64,000 nt of DNA from Cyclobacteriaceae bacterium (lineage in GTDB: Bacteria; Bacteroidota; Bacteroidia; Cytophagales; Cyclobacteriaceae), in NCBI GenBank assembly GCA_016787665.1, contig JAEUUC010000013.1:372001-436000 (forward strand). The letters are read 5' to 3'. Both the position numbers and the translations under genes were made by a program. Below, piece by piece: positions 8,448-16,673 of the stretch (position 1 is the first letter of the stretch; the number at the start of each line of letters is the position of its first letter). The notes below the pieces were generated by a model. The model saw only the letters and a program-made list of their open reading frames with translations, was not told the DNA's origin and searched no databases.

Positions 8448-9122
8448 ATGAACCGCTGGCTGACGTTGCTGTTGTGGGTGAGCGCCTGGAGCGGGTATGC
8501 GCAGCAACGCACGTGGGATACCATTCCTAACCAGCCCGAACATTATCAAAAGCGGGTGGCCGAGTTTAAGGCTCAGCCCGTGGTGAAGGGCAAAACGGTG
8601 TTTTTAGGTAATTCGATTACCGAAAGCGGCAACTGGAAAAAGTTGCTGGGCGACTCCTCGGTGATTAACCGCGGCATTTCGGGTGATATCACCTTTGGTG
8701 TGCAGCAACGGCTGCCCGACATCATCGCCCTGAAGCCCGCCAAACTCTTTCTCATGATCGGCATCAACGATCTGTCGAAGGGCATTCCCGATGAGATTGT
8801 CTTGCAAAACATTTTGTCGATTGTGTATGCCGTGCACAAAGGTTCTCCCCAAACCAAAATCTATGTGCAAAGCCTGCTGCCGGTAAACCCGACTGTGGAG
8901 CAATTTCCCCAGCGGTTTAACAAGGCCGACCATATCCTGACGATTAACGCCCAACTGGCCAGGCACTTAACCGCATTGGGCGGCACGTATATCGATCTGC
9001 ACAGCAAGTTTACCGATGACCAGGGTAACCTGAAGGCCGCCTATACCTATGATGGCCTGCACCTGACCGCGGCCGGTTACAAGCATTGGGTGGCCGTGTT
9101 GCGTAGCTTGAAATATTTGTAA
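8448..9122 (+). CDS. Secreted SGNH/GDSL-type hydrolase
   Basis: A 224-residue esterase-type protein with an N-terminal signal peptide cut around residue 19 (WSGYAQ|Q). All SGNH blocks are visible: nucleophile S56 in FLGNSITES, glycine in RGISGD (about 75-80), N107 in MIGIND, and D202/H205 in YDGLHLTAAGY. Family members hydrolyse acyl or acetyl esters of sugars and lipids; the substrate here is unknown. The ATG follows the stop of the DHS-like gene by 3 bp, and the next gene starts 24 bp after it, so the three may be one transcript. Confidence 0.9.
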   Translation: MNRWLTLLLWVSAWSGYAQQRTWDTIPNQPEHYQKRVAEFKAQPVVKGKTVFLGNSITESGNWKKLLGDSSVINRGISGDITFGVQQRLPDIIALKPAKLFLMIGINDLSKGIPDEIVLQNILSIVYAVHKGSPQTKIYVQSLLPVNPTVEQFPQRFNKADHILTINAQLARHLTALGGTYIDLHSKFTDDQGNLKAAYTYDGLHLTAAGYKHWVAVLRSLKYL

Positions 9123-9146
9123 CGCTTGCCGTAATTCGCCACCGGT

Positions 9147-10430
9147 ATGAAGAAGTTGATTGTATTGATGCTGCTCGCCCAGACCTCGTGGGCGCAATTC
9201 CGGAATATTACACTGGCCGTGGAACAGGAGGGGGTAATCCCTCCGCTGGAGCCGAGCATTGCCATTAACCCGCGCGACCCGAAAAACATTGTGGCCGGAG
9301 TGGCAGTCGACCGCGCCATTTATTCACTGGATGGCGGCATTAGCTGGCGCGACACGCGGCTGACCTCCCCGTTTGGGGTAAAGGGCGACCCCGCCATCAT
9401 TTTCGATGCCAAAGGCGATGTCTTCTTTTTTCACCTGAGCGACCCCAGTAACGAAGGTCGCCAAAATGAGGCCTGGCTCGATCGAATTGTCGTCAACCAG
9501 TCAACCGACAAAGGCAAAAGCTGGGATGAAGGCGAAAGCATTGGTCACAATCCGCCCAAAGACCAGGACAAACCCTGGCCGGGCGTGCATCCGAAAAAGC
9601 AGTTCATGGCTGTGAGTTGGACGGAGTTTGACAAATATGGTGCGACTGACACCACCTGCAAGTCCAACATCCTGATCAGCTTCTCGGACAATGGCGGGAA
9701 GAAATGGAGCAGGCCCAAACGCATCAATGGCGTATCGGGCAATTGCCTGGATGATGACGAAACGGTAGAAGGTGCCGTGCCGGTGATCAACCCGGACGGA
9801 AAGATTTTTGTCGCGTGGGCCTCGAGGGGCTACATCGTGTTTGATCGTTCCTATGATGGCGGTAACCGCTGGCTGAACAACGACCTTGTCATCGCCCATC
9901 AATATGGAGGGTGGAATATGACCATACCCGGACTGAAACGCGCCAATGGGTTACCGGTGCTGGGTATTGATAACAGTCCTTCGCGGTTTGGTGGAAGTTT
10001 GTACATCTGCTATGCCGATCAGAAGAACGGAGCTGAGGATACGGACATCTGGCTCATCCGCTCCACCAATTATGGCGATAATTGGTCACCCCCCTTGCGG
10101 ATCAATAAAGATGGTGTGGGCAAACATCAGTTCTTTCCCTGGATGACGGTCGACCAGGCTACCGGCTACATTTATATTGTGTACTACGACAGGCGCGACT
10201 ACGATGACAACCGCACGGACGTATACCTGGCCTACTCACGCGATGGCGGTTCCAGCTTTAAAGAAGTGAAGATCAGCGAGAGCCCGTTTGTGCCCGACCC
10301 CACCAAGTTTTTCGGTGACTACAACAATATTTCAGCGCACAAAGGCATCATCACACCCATCTGGACGCGCATGGATAACGGCAAGACCAGCGTACTGACG
10401 GCCGTGATTAAGGATGCAGATTTGAAGTAG
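9147..10430 (+). CDS. Secreted Asp-box (sialidase-like) beta-propeller protein
   Basis: A 427-residue exported protein with signal peptide MKKLIVLMLLAQTSWAQ. It carries at least five Asp-box motifs of the S-x-D-x-G-x-x-W type: SLDGGISW, SFSDNGGKKW, SYDGGNRW, STNYGDNW and SRDGGSSF. These mark successive blades of a beta-propeller as in BNR/sialidase-like proteins. I cannot identify the full catalytic set of a true sialidase (arginine triad, Tyr/Glu), so the enzymatic activity is open. A cysteine pair (C in TTCKSN and GNCLDD) may form a disulphide in the periplasm. Promoter evidence is weak; it probably reads on from the SGNH gene. Confidence 0.82.
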   Translation: MKKLIVLMLLAQTSWAQFRNITLAVEQEGVIPPLEPSIAINPRDPKNIVAGVAVDRAIYSLDGGISWRDTRLTSPFGVKGDPAIIFDAKGDVFFFHLSDPSNEGRQNEAWLDRIVVNQSTDKGKSWDEGESIGHNPPKDQDKPWPGVHPKKQFMAVSWTEFDKYGATDTTCKSNILISFSDNGGKKWSRPKRINGVSGNCLDDDETVEGAVPVINPDGKIFVAWASRGYIVFDRSYDGGNRWLNNDLVIAHQYGGWNMTIPGLKRANGLPVLGIDNSPSRFGGSLYICYADQKNGAEDTDIWLIRSTNYGDNWSPPLRINKDGVGKHQFFPWMTVDQATGYIYIVYYDRRDYDDNRTDVYLAYSRDGGSSFKEVKISESPFVPDPTKFFGDYNNISAHKGIITPIWTRMDNGKTSVLTAVIKDADLK

Positions 10431-10462
10431 AGCTTTCTCAAAAAATTCCTTTATTTAAGAGA

Positions 10463-10547
10463 CGTCATGCCGGGCTAGTCCCGGCATCTCATTCGGAGTA
10501 CACCGAGGCAAATACTGGCAGGCCGATTTTGCGGGACCGGAATGACG
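10463..10547. repeat. Dispersed palindromic repeat D, copy 1
   Basis: A structured intergenic element. It begins CGTCATGCCGGG, pairs locally with TCCCGGCAT, contains ATTCGG-AGTACA-CCGAG, and closes with GGACCGGAATGACG. Related elements lie at about 50369-50430 and 51830-51948. It occupies most of the 300-bp gap between the convergent Asp-box protein and the FrnE-like gene. I see no gene in that gap. Confidence 0.6.
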
Positions 10548-10729
10548 GTGAATTTTGATAAGGTTTTTAAAGATGCCCTGATTGATCGCCACAGGCAAGC
10601 GAAGAATTCCCTTTTCGAAACACGCGAACGCCTAACGGGGGATTCTTTGCTTCTCTCTTGTTATCAGTTCCTTTGATGAACCATGATTGGGGTTCAACAT
10701 CCGCTCAGAACACGGATGACTTTTTCGGG

Positions 10730-11380
10730 TTAGGCTTTCTGCGCATTAATCTCGCGGAACGCGCGCACAAAAACATCGGGAGTCTGGGCGCCCGAAATAC
10801 CCACGCGGTCATTGACGATATAAAACGGTACGGCCGTAATTCCCCTTTGTGGATGGATGGCCTCCAGGGCAGCCACCTCCCGTGCCCCTTCATCGGTGTT
10901 CAGGAAATTTTTCACGCGTTCCGCGGGTAAGCCGGCACCCGTGGCAATGGCTGACAGGTTTTCGGCCTGGCTCAGGTCAACTCCTTGTTCAAAGTAGGCC
11001 TTCATCAGCGCCTCCTTCACGCGTGCCTGTGCACCTTCACGTCCGGCCAGCCAGATCAGGCGATGGGCCTGGCGGGTGTTGGGCGCCACATGTTGCCTCT
11101 CGAAATCAAAGGCCAGCCCTTCGCCCGCGGCTACGTCCGTTACGTGCCGGGTAATTTTTTCATACTGCGCAGGGCCCCCGAATTTGGCCGTGAGGTACTC
11201 CTTTTGATTTACACCGGTAGCCGGAATGATCGGGTTGAGTTCAAACGGCAGGTAGCGCACCTCAAAATCAAATTCATCTGCCAGTTCGACCATGGCTTTC
11301 TCCACGCGCCTCTTGCCGATGTAGCACCACGGGCACACCACATCTGATACGATATCCAGTTTAATCTTTGGTTTTTCCAT
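10730..11380 (-). CDS. FrnE-like DsbA-family oxidoreductase
   Basis: A 216-residue thioredoxin-fold protein of the DsbA/HCCA-isomerase superfamily. The redox motif CPWC (C16, C19) is followed by the characteristic YIGKRR. The cis-proline loop is GITAVPFYIVND (about 179-190). There is no signal peptide, so it acts in the cytoplasm, as FrnE of Deinococcus does. The family catalyses disulphide exchange and is linked to oxidative stress in a few species. It is divergent from ahcY, with 133 bp between the two starts. A 2-hydroxychromene-2-carboxylate isomerase role is less likely because the CxxC pair is kept. Confidence 0.88.
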   Translation of the reverse strand: MEKPKIKLDIVSDVVCPWCYIGKRRVEKAMVELADEFDFEVRYLPFELNPIIPATGVNQKEYLTAKFGGPAQYEKITRHVTDVAAGEGLAFDFERQHVAPNTRQAHRLIWLAGREGAQARVKEALMKAYFEQGVDLSQAENLSAIATGAGLPAERVKNFLNTDEGAREVAALEAIHPQRGITAVPFYIVNDRVGISGAQTPDVFVRAFREINAQKA

Positions 11381-11478
11381 CGCCCCTGAAATAAAATGGG
11401 CAACACCGGCCCGGTTGCCAAAGTTCGTTGTTTAAGGGCTATTTTCGCAGGGTTCACCGCCAATACCGCGCTTTATTG

Positions 11479-11486
11479 TACCTTTG
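11479..11486 (+). promoter_or_regulatory. Bacteroidota -7 promoter box for ahcY
   Basis: TACCTTTG matches the TAnnTTTG -7 consensus of the Bacteroidota housekeeping sigma factor exactly. It ends 27 bp before the ATG at 11514, implying a leader of about 20 nt. This supports the ATG over an in-frame TTG at 11484, which would sit inside the promoter box. The -33 element is not clear. Confidence 0.65.
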
Positions 11487-11513
11487 CCGGCTGAAAAATC
11501 AAACATCACACTA

Positions 11514-12818
11514 ATGGTTGCCGAGAAGCTCAAGTACAAGGTAAAAGACATTTCACTGGCCGAGTGGGGCCGCAAGGAAATCACATTAGCCGAGGCCGAG
11601 ATGCCCGGTCTGATGGCCATCCGCGAAGAATTCGGAAAGCAAAAGCCGTTGAAGGGTGCCCGCATTGCCGGTTGCCTGCACATGACCATTCAAACCGCAG
11701 TATTGATCGAAACCCTGAAAGAACTGGGTGCCGAAGTAACGTGGTCATCTTGCAATATTTTCTCCACGCAGGATCATGCCGCAGCGGCCATTGCCAAAGC
11801 CGGCATTCCCGTGTTTGCCTGGAAGGGCATGAACGAGCAGGAGTTTGATTGGTGTATTGAGCAGACCTTGCACGCGTTTGAAGGCGGCAAGCCGCTCAAC
11901 ATGATTTTGGATGATGGGGGTGACCTCACCAACATGGTGCTGGATCGTTTCCCGGAGTTGGTGCCCGCTATCAAAGGCATTTCGGAGGAAACCACCACGG
12001 GTGTACACCGCCTCATTGAGCGCCAGCACAACGGCAAACTGCCGTTGCCGGCTATTAACATCAACGATTCGGTAACCAAATCGAAGTTTGATAACAAGTA
12101 CGGCTGCAAGGAGTCGCTGGTAGATGCCATTCGCAGGGCTACCGATGTGATGATGGCCGGTAAAGTAGCCGTAGTGGCGGGTTATGGTGATGTGGGTAAA
12201 GGTTCGGCTGCCTCGCTGCGGGGCGCAGGTGCCCGCGTCATTGTAACGGAGATCGATCCGATTTGTGCGCTGCAGGCCGCCATGGACGGCTTTGCGGTGA
12301 AGCGCATGGACGATGCCGTAAAAGAAGCCGACATTGTGGTAACCGCCACCGGTAACTTCGGCATTGTGCAGGCGAAGCATTTTGAAAAAATGAAAGACAA
12401 GACCATCGTATGTAACATTGGTCACTTTGATAATGAAATTGACGTAGCGTGGCTGCGCAGCAACGGCACCTGGGATACCATTAAGCCGCAGGTGGACTTG
12501 ATTACGCTGAAGAATGGCAACCAGATTTTGTTGCTGGCCGAAGGCCGCCTGGTGAACCTGGGCTGTGCTACCGGTCACCCTTCGTTTGTGATGAGTAATT
12601 CGTTTACCAACCAGACGCTGGCGCAATTGGAACTGTGGACGAACTCGGGCAAGTACGAGAATAAAGTGTACATGCTGCCCAAGCATTTGGATGAGAAGGT
12701 GGCGCGCCTGCACCTGAAGAAGATTGGGGTGGAGTTGGAAGAACTCTCGGGCGAGCAAGCCAAATACATTGGGGTGGAGGTAAAAGGGCCGTTCAAGCCG
12801 GACTACTACCGCTATTGA
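11514..12818 (+). CDS. ahcY: Adenosylhomocysteinase
   Basis: A 434-residue S-adenosyl-L-homocysteine hydrolase, which splits SAH into adenosine and homocysteine with a tightly bound NAD cofactor and so removes the inhibitor of SAM-dependent methylation. Clear signatures: GCLHMTIQTAVLIETL near the N-terminus, the DDGGDLT loop, NDSVTKSKFDN with the catalytic lysine, the NAD Rossmann loop GYGDVGKGSAASLRG (about 218-232), and the C-terminal KPDYYRY that reaches into the partner active site. Full length, single-gene transcript with its own promoter and a strong downstream terminator. Confidence 0.97.
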   Translation: MVAEKLKYKVKDISLAEWGRKEITLAEAEMPGLMAIREEFGKQKPLKGARIAGCLHMTIQTAVLIETLKELGAEVTWSSCNIFSTQDHAAAAIAKAGIPVFAWKGMNEQEFDWCIEQTLHAFEGGKPLNMILDDGGDLTNMVLDRFPELVPAIKGISEETTTGVHRLIERQHNGKLPLPAININDSVTKSKFDNKYGCKESLVDAIRRATDVMMAGKVAVVAGYGDVGKGSAASLRGAGARVIVTEIDPICALQAAMDGFAVKRMDDAVKEADIVVTATGNFGIVQAKHFEKMKDKTIVCNIGHFDNEIDVAWLRSNGTWDTIKPQVDLITLKNGNQILLLAEGRLVNLGCATGHPSFVMSNSFTNQTLAQLELWTNSGKYENKVYMLPKHLDEKVARLHLKKIGVELEELSGEQAKYIGVEVKGPFKPDYYRY

Positions 12819-12840
12819 TTTTCATTTAGCTGGAAACGAA

Positions 12841-12870
12841 AAAACCCGGGCGATGAGTCCGGGTTTTTTT
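12841..12870 (+). terminator. Rho-independent terminator of ahcY
   Basis: Stem AAAACCCGG / CCGGGTTTT with a 9-nt loop followed by T residues, 22 bp after the ahcY stop. It marks the border between the core genome and the AT-rich accessory run that follows. Confidence 0.85.
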
Positions 12871-12919
12871 GTTGTATTTTGTTAGGTTAGAAGAGCTGAT
12901 AGCATCGTTAACTTCGTCT

Positions 12920-13627
12920 CTACTTTAACTCAAATCTGCATATTATTGAATACTCGAGTCTTATTTTTTCAAAGTCAATGTCAGGTTCAGGTGCTCGTGA
13001 ACCGTAAATTGATGAGGCTGATAGTGATGATGCTCCTCTTACTATGATTCGATTTGAAACGCTAGGAGCTACTCCTTCTAGTTCTTTGATAAAGATTGCT
13101 CTACCTGTACTTTGTCCAATAGCAGTTGCTAGCGATTCAGCTTTTTCTTTTGCGGCCTTTATCGCGTCAATTTTTACTTCTTTCCTATACTTCTGAATAT
13201 TGCTGTTGTCTAATCTGTCAATAGTTACATTCGAAATGCCAACTTTTTCAAGCTCAACAAAAACTTTGCTGGCTGTCACTCCATCTTTAACCAATAACTG
13301 GTAATCCTTTGTCAAAAAGATGTCACTTTTGGTCAGCCAGTAGTTTTTGAAATTACTGGAAATGTCTTTTACTAGTAAGTCTTTGTTTATGTCTATTCCT
13401 AATTCTTTGAGTTTTGAAATCATGATGCTTTCTCTGTCACCCAAGGAAGACTTGCTCTTGCTATCTTTTTCGTTGATTTGTATTTTGATATATATCAAAT
13501 CTGGGCTTATCTCCATTTCTGAATTACCAGTGACTTCGATATAGTTTTGGTCAATAAAATTCTTCTCACCAGTTTGTCCGTAAGTCAAAATGGGAGTAAT
13601 TAAAACCATTAAGAGTATCTTTTTCAT
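12920..13627 (-). CDS. SIMPL-domain (DUF541) secreted protein
   Basis: A 235-residue protein with signal peptide MKKILLMVLITPILTYGQ. The body matches the SIMPL/DUF541 fold: an N-terminal IEVTGNSEMEISPDLIYIKIQI strand region and a central AIKAAKEKAESLATAIGQ helix typical of the family. Bacterial members are exported proteins of unclear function, sometimes linked to oxidative stress. The gene is AT-rich compared with its ahcY neighbour and is the first unit of a minus-strand accessory run; a family-A repeat lies upstream of it. Confidence 0.85.
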   Translation of the reverse strand: MKKILLMVLITPILTYGQTGEKNFIDQNYIEVTGNSEMEISPDLIYIKIQINEKDSKSKSSLGDRESIMISKLKELGIDINKDLLVKDISSNFKNYWLTKSDIFLTKDYQLLVKDGVTASKVFVELEKVGISNVTIDRLDNSNIQKYRKEVKIDAIKAAKEKAESLATAIGQSTGRAIFIKELEGVAPSVSNRIIVRGASSLSASSIYGSRAPEPDIDFEKIRLEYSIICRFELK

Positions 13628-13685
13628 AAACTGTTTTTTTTTGTGTTCTCAAATCAGGCGGCCACTATTTGTCTTTGTCCATTCC

Positions 13686-13868
13686 GCAAACGAATATAAC
13701 CGATTACCTCCGTTCAGGAGCATATTTTGGTCTGATTTTTTGATGGCCTGATTCAACGTTTGCTTGTTGAACTGCAATGCGCGGCATCAAAAAGTCTAAC
13801 CGGCCAACGAAAACTGGGCGGCTTGTAGCCGGCCGTTTACCGGGCGCAAGAAGTGGGAGGGGGTGGGG
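13686..13868. repeat. Family A hairpin repeat, copy A1
   Basis: About 183 bp, roughly 80% like copy A3 at 16.4 kb. It has an imperfect inverted repeat: TTTTTTGATGGCC on the left, CATCAAAAAGTC on the right, with a nested TTCAAC / GTTGAA. It is followed by GTCTAAC (an RYYYAAC pattern) and a GC-rich CCGGC...GCCGGCCG arm. It lies just 3' of the minus-strand gene ending at 13943, the position an attC site has in an integron cassette. Confidence 0.75.
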
Positions 13869-13942
13869 CCGTTGTTTTCTGTCGCCCGGTTGGAGGAATT
13901 GACGAAAAGCTAATGCAGAGTTGAAAGTGGTTACGATTTTGT

Positions 13943-14865
13943 TTAGTCAACCACCTTAAAGTACCGTGACGATTTGAATGTATTTGAAGAGTTTTCCATT
14001 ACCACAATCTTTGAAATAAAACGTAGTTTTTTCGAAGTCTCACCATCCAAAACTATCCACTCATTTGGTATTGTGTTAAGGATTTGTTCGATCTGAATTT
14101 TATAACTTTCGTCCCCATAAGCACTTATCAGCCTATAATGCCCATCTTTTTCTACTTCATAAATGACCTCGGATGTTTGTGTAATTTGAAATTGGGTTTT
14201 CCTCTCTTGCTGCCGCATGTAAAAAAAGTTATGGAACCTCTCAGGCCCTCCTAAGTATACTAGAAAGCTATTTTCATGGTCGGTTAAATTGTTTTTTCTG
14301 AATTCATTTGAATCATGGTCAAAGCTTTGGAGCAAATACCCTGATCGAGAGTAATAGTTCCAAATGCCGGTTTTTTTTCTGCTTTGTAGTGACCAGTACA
14401 GATAACTTGTTGACCTGACGTGTCAAGCTCTATTTGAAACGCTTTAGTGTCTTTTTTTGTCTCAATGACATTTGTTCTTTTTTCAGATCCAAATAGGACG
14501 TTAAGGCTATTATCGGATGGGTTTGTTGGATAATAGTACCGCCAATTGCCGTCTTTAAGGTCATGCGCGTAACTACCCATAGCTTTTAAGGAATTGTTGG
14601 GGTCCATGAAGTAAAAGAATAGCCATTTGCCGGATTTTTGGTTTCGGTCATATTGCCCGAATTCAATAATATATTTTTGTCCAAGAATGTCTTTAAGAGT
14701 TGTTAGTGCTGAACCTTGTTTGATGTTCTTGTCTTTCTTAAGGACAAAAAACTCTTCAGTCACTCCATCTTGGTATTTTTGCTTTTTCACGACTTCTTGT
14801 CCGTAGATGGCATGGATACTGAACAAGGTCAACAATGTTCCTAGTTTAATCGCGCTCTTTGTCAT
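13943..14865 (-). pseudogene. MORN-repeat (YwqK-like) secreted protein, frameshifted at an A8 tract
   Basis: Two overlapping minus-strand frames encode one protein. The first (14865 to 14284) has signal peptide MTKSAIKLGTLLTLFSIHAIYGQ and MORN/YwqK-type repeats such as KSGKWLFFYF and KDGNWRYYY. The repeat KKTGIWNYYSRSG is only restored by changing frame at a run of eight A (T at 14371-14378 on the plus strand). The second frame then continues to 13943. The gene is interrupted by a single-base slip in a homopolymer, so it is a pseudogene, a phase-variable gene or a sequencing error. MORN-like surface repeats are often accessory, and the function is unknown. Confidence 0.75.
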
Positions 14866-14902
14866 AGAATTTGCTTATGCCCGACAACGTTTGTGCTCTA
14901 TA

Positions 14903-15056
14903 CGTTCACCAGACGAATATAAAGGAATGCATCGATTAGAGAACCTATTTGGGGCAGATTTTTTGATAGCCCAATTCAACGTTGCTTATTGAACTGCCAC
15001 GCGGGGCGTAAAAAGTGCAACCGGCCAACGAAAATATGCGCGACTTACGGTCGGGC
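14903..15056. repeat. Family A hairpin repeat, copy A2
   Basis: A more diverged copy that keeps ACGTTCACCAGACGAATATAA, the GCAGATTTTTTGAT arm, TTCAACGTTGCTTATTGAAC and CCGGCCAACGAAAATATGCGC. The junction heptamer reads GTGCAAC and so departs from RYYYAAC. It lies 3' of the minus-strand gene 15166-15507. With A1 it brackets the MORN-repeat gene. Confidence 0.7.
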
Positions 15057-15165
15057 AGATTTCAGATCACAAAACGATCGATTGGAAATTACCTTCAATA
15101 GAAGCTAAAGCGCTATGTTTTCACTTTGCCCGCTGACGCAAATCCCATGCAAGGTGTTGTTTGCT

Positions 15166-15507
15166 TTATCTGTCGCCAATTAAAACACGTTTTAGGTCTC
15201 CGCTTTCTTTACCCGTCAGCCAAAGTAAGTAAGGCGCAAATAAGATGATACCCAGCACCATGGCGGCTAAGCCTAAAAGGATTGACTGGTTTGTAAATTT
15301 ATTTCTCCACATGACCCAAAAGCCGGAAAGTGTCAGGTAGCACAGAAAGTCAAGATTAAACTGACCTGACCAAGTCAGTGATAAAATGTTGTTTGTAAAC
15401 ACATCAAATAAATCTGCGCCTTCTGTTTTAAACGCAAAAAACGTGTAGGCTAACAGGGTAATGGTCTGAACGATTAAAAGAGTTTGAAAAAGAATTCTCC
15501 TGCTCAT
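15166..15507 (-). CDS. Small membrane protein, unknown
   Basis: A 113-residue protein with three predicted membrane helices (about 8-26, 48-66, 76-98) and a short charged tail. No family recognised. AT-rich, one-gene unit in the family-A run: A2 lies on its 3' side and the partial copy A4 on its 5' side. Confidence 0.7.
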   Translation of the reverse strand: MSRRILFQTLLIVQTITLLAYTFFAFKTEGADLFDVFTNNILSLTWSGQFNLDFLCYLTLSGFWVMWRNKFTNQSILLGLAAMVLGIILFAPYLLWLTGKESGDLKRVLIGDR

Positions 15508-15610
15508 AATGCTATTTTTCTGTAAATGTAAATTCTGTCATTCGCTGCTTTTAGTCGTCACCGTGCAATATTTGTATCGATGTTTTGTGGGGTGATTTGT
15601 TTTACGTCAT

Positions 15611-15646
15611 GAACGAAAGCTGCGCGGTCTGCGGCCGGCTGTTCAC
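15611..15646. repeat. Family A repeat, partial copy A4
   Basis: Only the GC-rich end of the repeat is recognisable: AACGAAA...TGCGCGG...CGGCCGGCTGTTCAC, matching the AACGAAAATATGCGCAGC...CGGCCGGCCGTTCAC of A3. It lies directly 3' of the HXXEE gene (stop at 15651), the same relative position as the full copies. Confidence 0.55.
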
Positions 15647-15650
15647 GCTG

Positions 15651-16289
15651 TTAGTGGTTGTTTGCTTTTCTATCCTTTGGTAATAAATTCCTTTGCGGGA
15701 AAATGTAGTCAGTGTCTTTATCAGCAAACCAGTCGATAAGTTTTAAGATCCCGATAACGTTTAAGCCAATACCCAGTGGAATACCAATTAAGTAGTCCTT
15801 TACCGTAACTAAATTTTCGTTATGGATGGTCAGGAAGAAAAAGTAGATACACGGTGCAAATAGCAACCAGCATGTCGCAAGTCCTGCGTTGTAAAATGTT
15901 TTTCCCTTAATATTGAAAATGGCGGTATGTGCGATGGTGTTACCAACGGATACCAAAATTGTGGCTATTCCCAACCAGACGGCATGTTGTCCGAGTAAAG
16001 CTGCAAAAAAGTATGATAACCAGCCGACTAAGACGTTCACATAAATGGATGTTTTTGCATTTAATGGATACCTGTCTGGCAAGTTACTATTATACATGAC
16101 TCGGTTCACCATGCCCGGAAACGTCCCCACGATTCGATATTCTTCCAATTGATGTAAGAATAAGGAAGTCAAACTTAACCACATGACATAATCGTAGGTC
16201 GTTAAACTATTTGCCTGGAATAAATACAAGATAGTAAAGCCCGCAAGTCCTCCCCCAATGTCATACCAGTGTCTGCTTAAAAGTTTCAT
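15651..16289 (-). CDS. HXXEE-domain membrane protein
   Basis: A 212-residue integral membrane protein with about five hydrophobic segments. The diagnostic motif is LHQLEEY (about residues 45-51), the HxxEE that names this family; such residues at a membrane face suggest metal binding or hydrolase chemistry, but no activity is established. AT-rich, minus strand, the last gene of the family-A run before the photolyase operon. A3 lies upstream and the partial A4 directly downstream. Confidence 0.8.
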   Translation of the reverse strand: MKLLSRHWYDIGGGLAGFTILYLFQANSLTTYDYVMWLSLTSLFLHQLEEYRIVGTFPGMVNRVMYNSNLPDRYPLNAKTSIYVNVLVGWLSYFFAALLGQHAVWLGIATILVSVGNTIAHTAIFNIKGKTFYNAGLATCWLLFAPCIYFFFLTIHNENLVTVKDYLIGIPLGIGLNVIGILKLIDWFADKDTDYIFPQRNLLPKDRKANNH

Positions 16290-16399
16290 GTTTTTTTATC
16301 GGGCCTGATTTGTTGATAATAAAATTTGTGTTGACCTTTTGGACGGTCATGTGCAGCTGTTGGCCGGCCGTTGCCATTGTGCCGAACGTCCTACCACAC

Positions 16400-16588
16400 A
16401 CGTTCACCAAACCAATATAACCGATTACATCCGTTCAGAAACATATTTTGGTCTGATTTTTTGATAACCAAACGGACCTTTGCTTGTTGAATGGCCATGC
16501 GTGGCGTCAAAAAGTCCAACCTGCCAACGAAAATATGCGCAGCTTGCGGCCGGCCGTTCACCTGGCGCAAGAAGTGGGAGCGGGTGTG
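16400..16588. repeat. Family A hairpin repeat, copy A3
   Basis: About 189 bp closely matching A1: AATATAACCGATTAC, CATATTTTGGTCTGATTTTTTGAT, GTCAAAAAGTCCAAC (RYYYAAC-like), then the CGGCCGGCCGTTCACC arm and GCGCAAGAAGTGGGAG. It ends about 86 bp before the photolyase operon start and marks the right border of the accessory run. No gene is seen in the 385-bp gap that it occupies. Confidence 0.75.
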
Positions 16589-16673
16589 GCACGAGGTGAA
16601 ATACTGCAGCGACCGCTGCCGCCACCAGCGTCAGTCCCGCTAAACAAAAGCCGCTACCGGGCGTTTAGCTTTC

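Noticed and set aside
9147..10430. True sialidase assignment for the Asp-box protein
   Set aside because: Asp-boxes occur in many non-sialidase propellers, and I could not find the arginine triad and Tyr/Glu pair.
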